Assembly (NCBI GenBank): GCA_011390455.1
Contig: JAABSI010000082.1
Span: 1-13,339 of the forward strand
Origin: Trueperaceae bacterium
GTDB taxonomy: Bacteria; Deinococcota; Deinococci; Deinococcales; Trueperaceae
Length of the DNA stretch: 13,339 nt
Direction of reading: 5' to 3'
Positions within the stretch are counted from its first letter, which is position 1; each line of letters starts with the position of its first letter. A model generated the notes under the pieces. That model searched no databases. It saw nothing but the letters and a program-made list of their open reading frames with translations, and was not told the DNA's origin. Below are positions 13,207 to 13,339 of this stretch, in pieces. The position numbers and the translations under genes were made by a program.

Positions 13207-13339
13207 ACCACGACGAGCACCACGGTCGAACGCCGCACGAGCGCGACCGACAAGTCCATCGCCATGCCCAGAAGGAACCCGCGGCCCGCTCGGAGAATCC
13301 TTCTCCTTGAGCGCGGGAAGACCGCCAGAACCTCGATCC

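Overview
The window is GC-rich bacterial DNA. A twin-arginine-exported flavoprotein, an exported c-type cytochrome, a lipoprotein signal (ISSC lipobox) and a PEGA-like surface protein suggest a Gram-negative respiring bacterium, perhaps of the Myxococcota or a related deltaproteobacterial lineage. The lineage is inference only. No rRNA, intact tRNA, integrase, transposase or CRISPR array was found.

Layout from left to right: (1) the N-terminal 100 codons of an NTF2/SnoaL-like protein on the minus strand. (2) A minus-strand pair encoding mobile mystery protein A (HTH regulator) and mobile mystery protein B (Fic domain), with a clear promoter and inverted repeats. (3) A minus-strand GNAT acetyltransferase. 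(4) A plus-strand zinc-ribbon membrane protein converging on a very large minus-strand membrane-anchored protein of about 1083 aa with PEGA-like repeats. (5) A compact plus-strand operon: TetR regulator, Tat-exported 3-ketosteroid-dehydrogenase-like flavoprotein, c-type cytochrome, and an alpha/beta hydrolase-like protein lacking the nucleophile serine. (6) A minus-strand lipoprotein whose frame stays open to the window edge.

The most striking structure is not a gene. Four minus-strand fragments of a tRNA 3' half (anticodon loop to CCA) lie at 462-506, 1791-1835, 2528-2572 and 11614-11658, all in the same orientation. Three are followed by a near-identical hairpin terminator and the leftmost by a decayed one. 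The two best copies match the 3' half of tRNA-Arg(ACG). They also share about 190 bp of flank, so 2501-2765 and 11587-11852 form a collinear direct repeat about 9.09 kb apart. This is what serial insertion of mobile elements at the 3' end of a tRNA gene leaves behind. The scars divide the window into cargo modules: Fic/HTH pair; acetyltransferase; the 9 kb module holding (4) and (5); and the lipoprotein beyond. The integrase is not here, so these are either integrase-less satellite-like elements or decayed islands.

Functionally, the TetR operon probably oxidises a small, perhaps steroid-like or cyclic, substrate outside the cytoplasm, with electrons passed to the cytochrome. The Fic/HTH pair is a family known to travel with mobile DNA.
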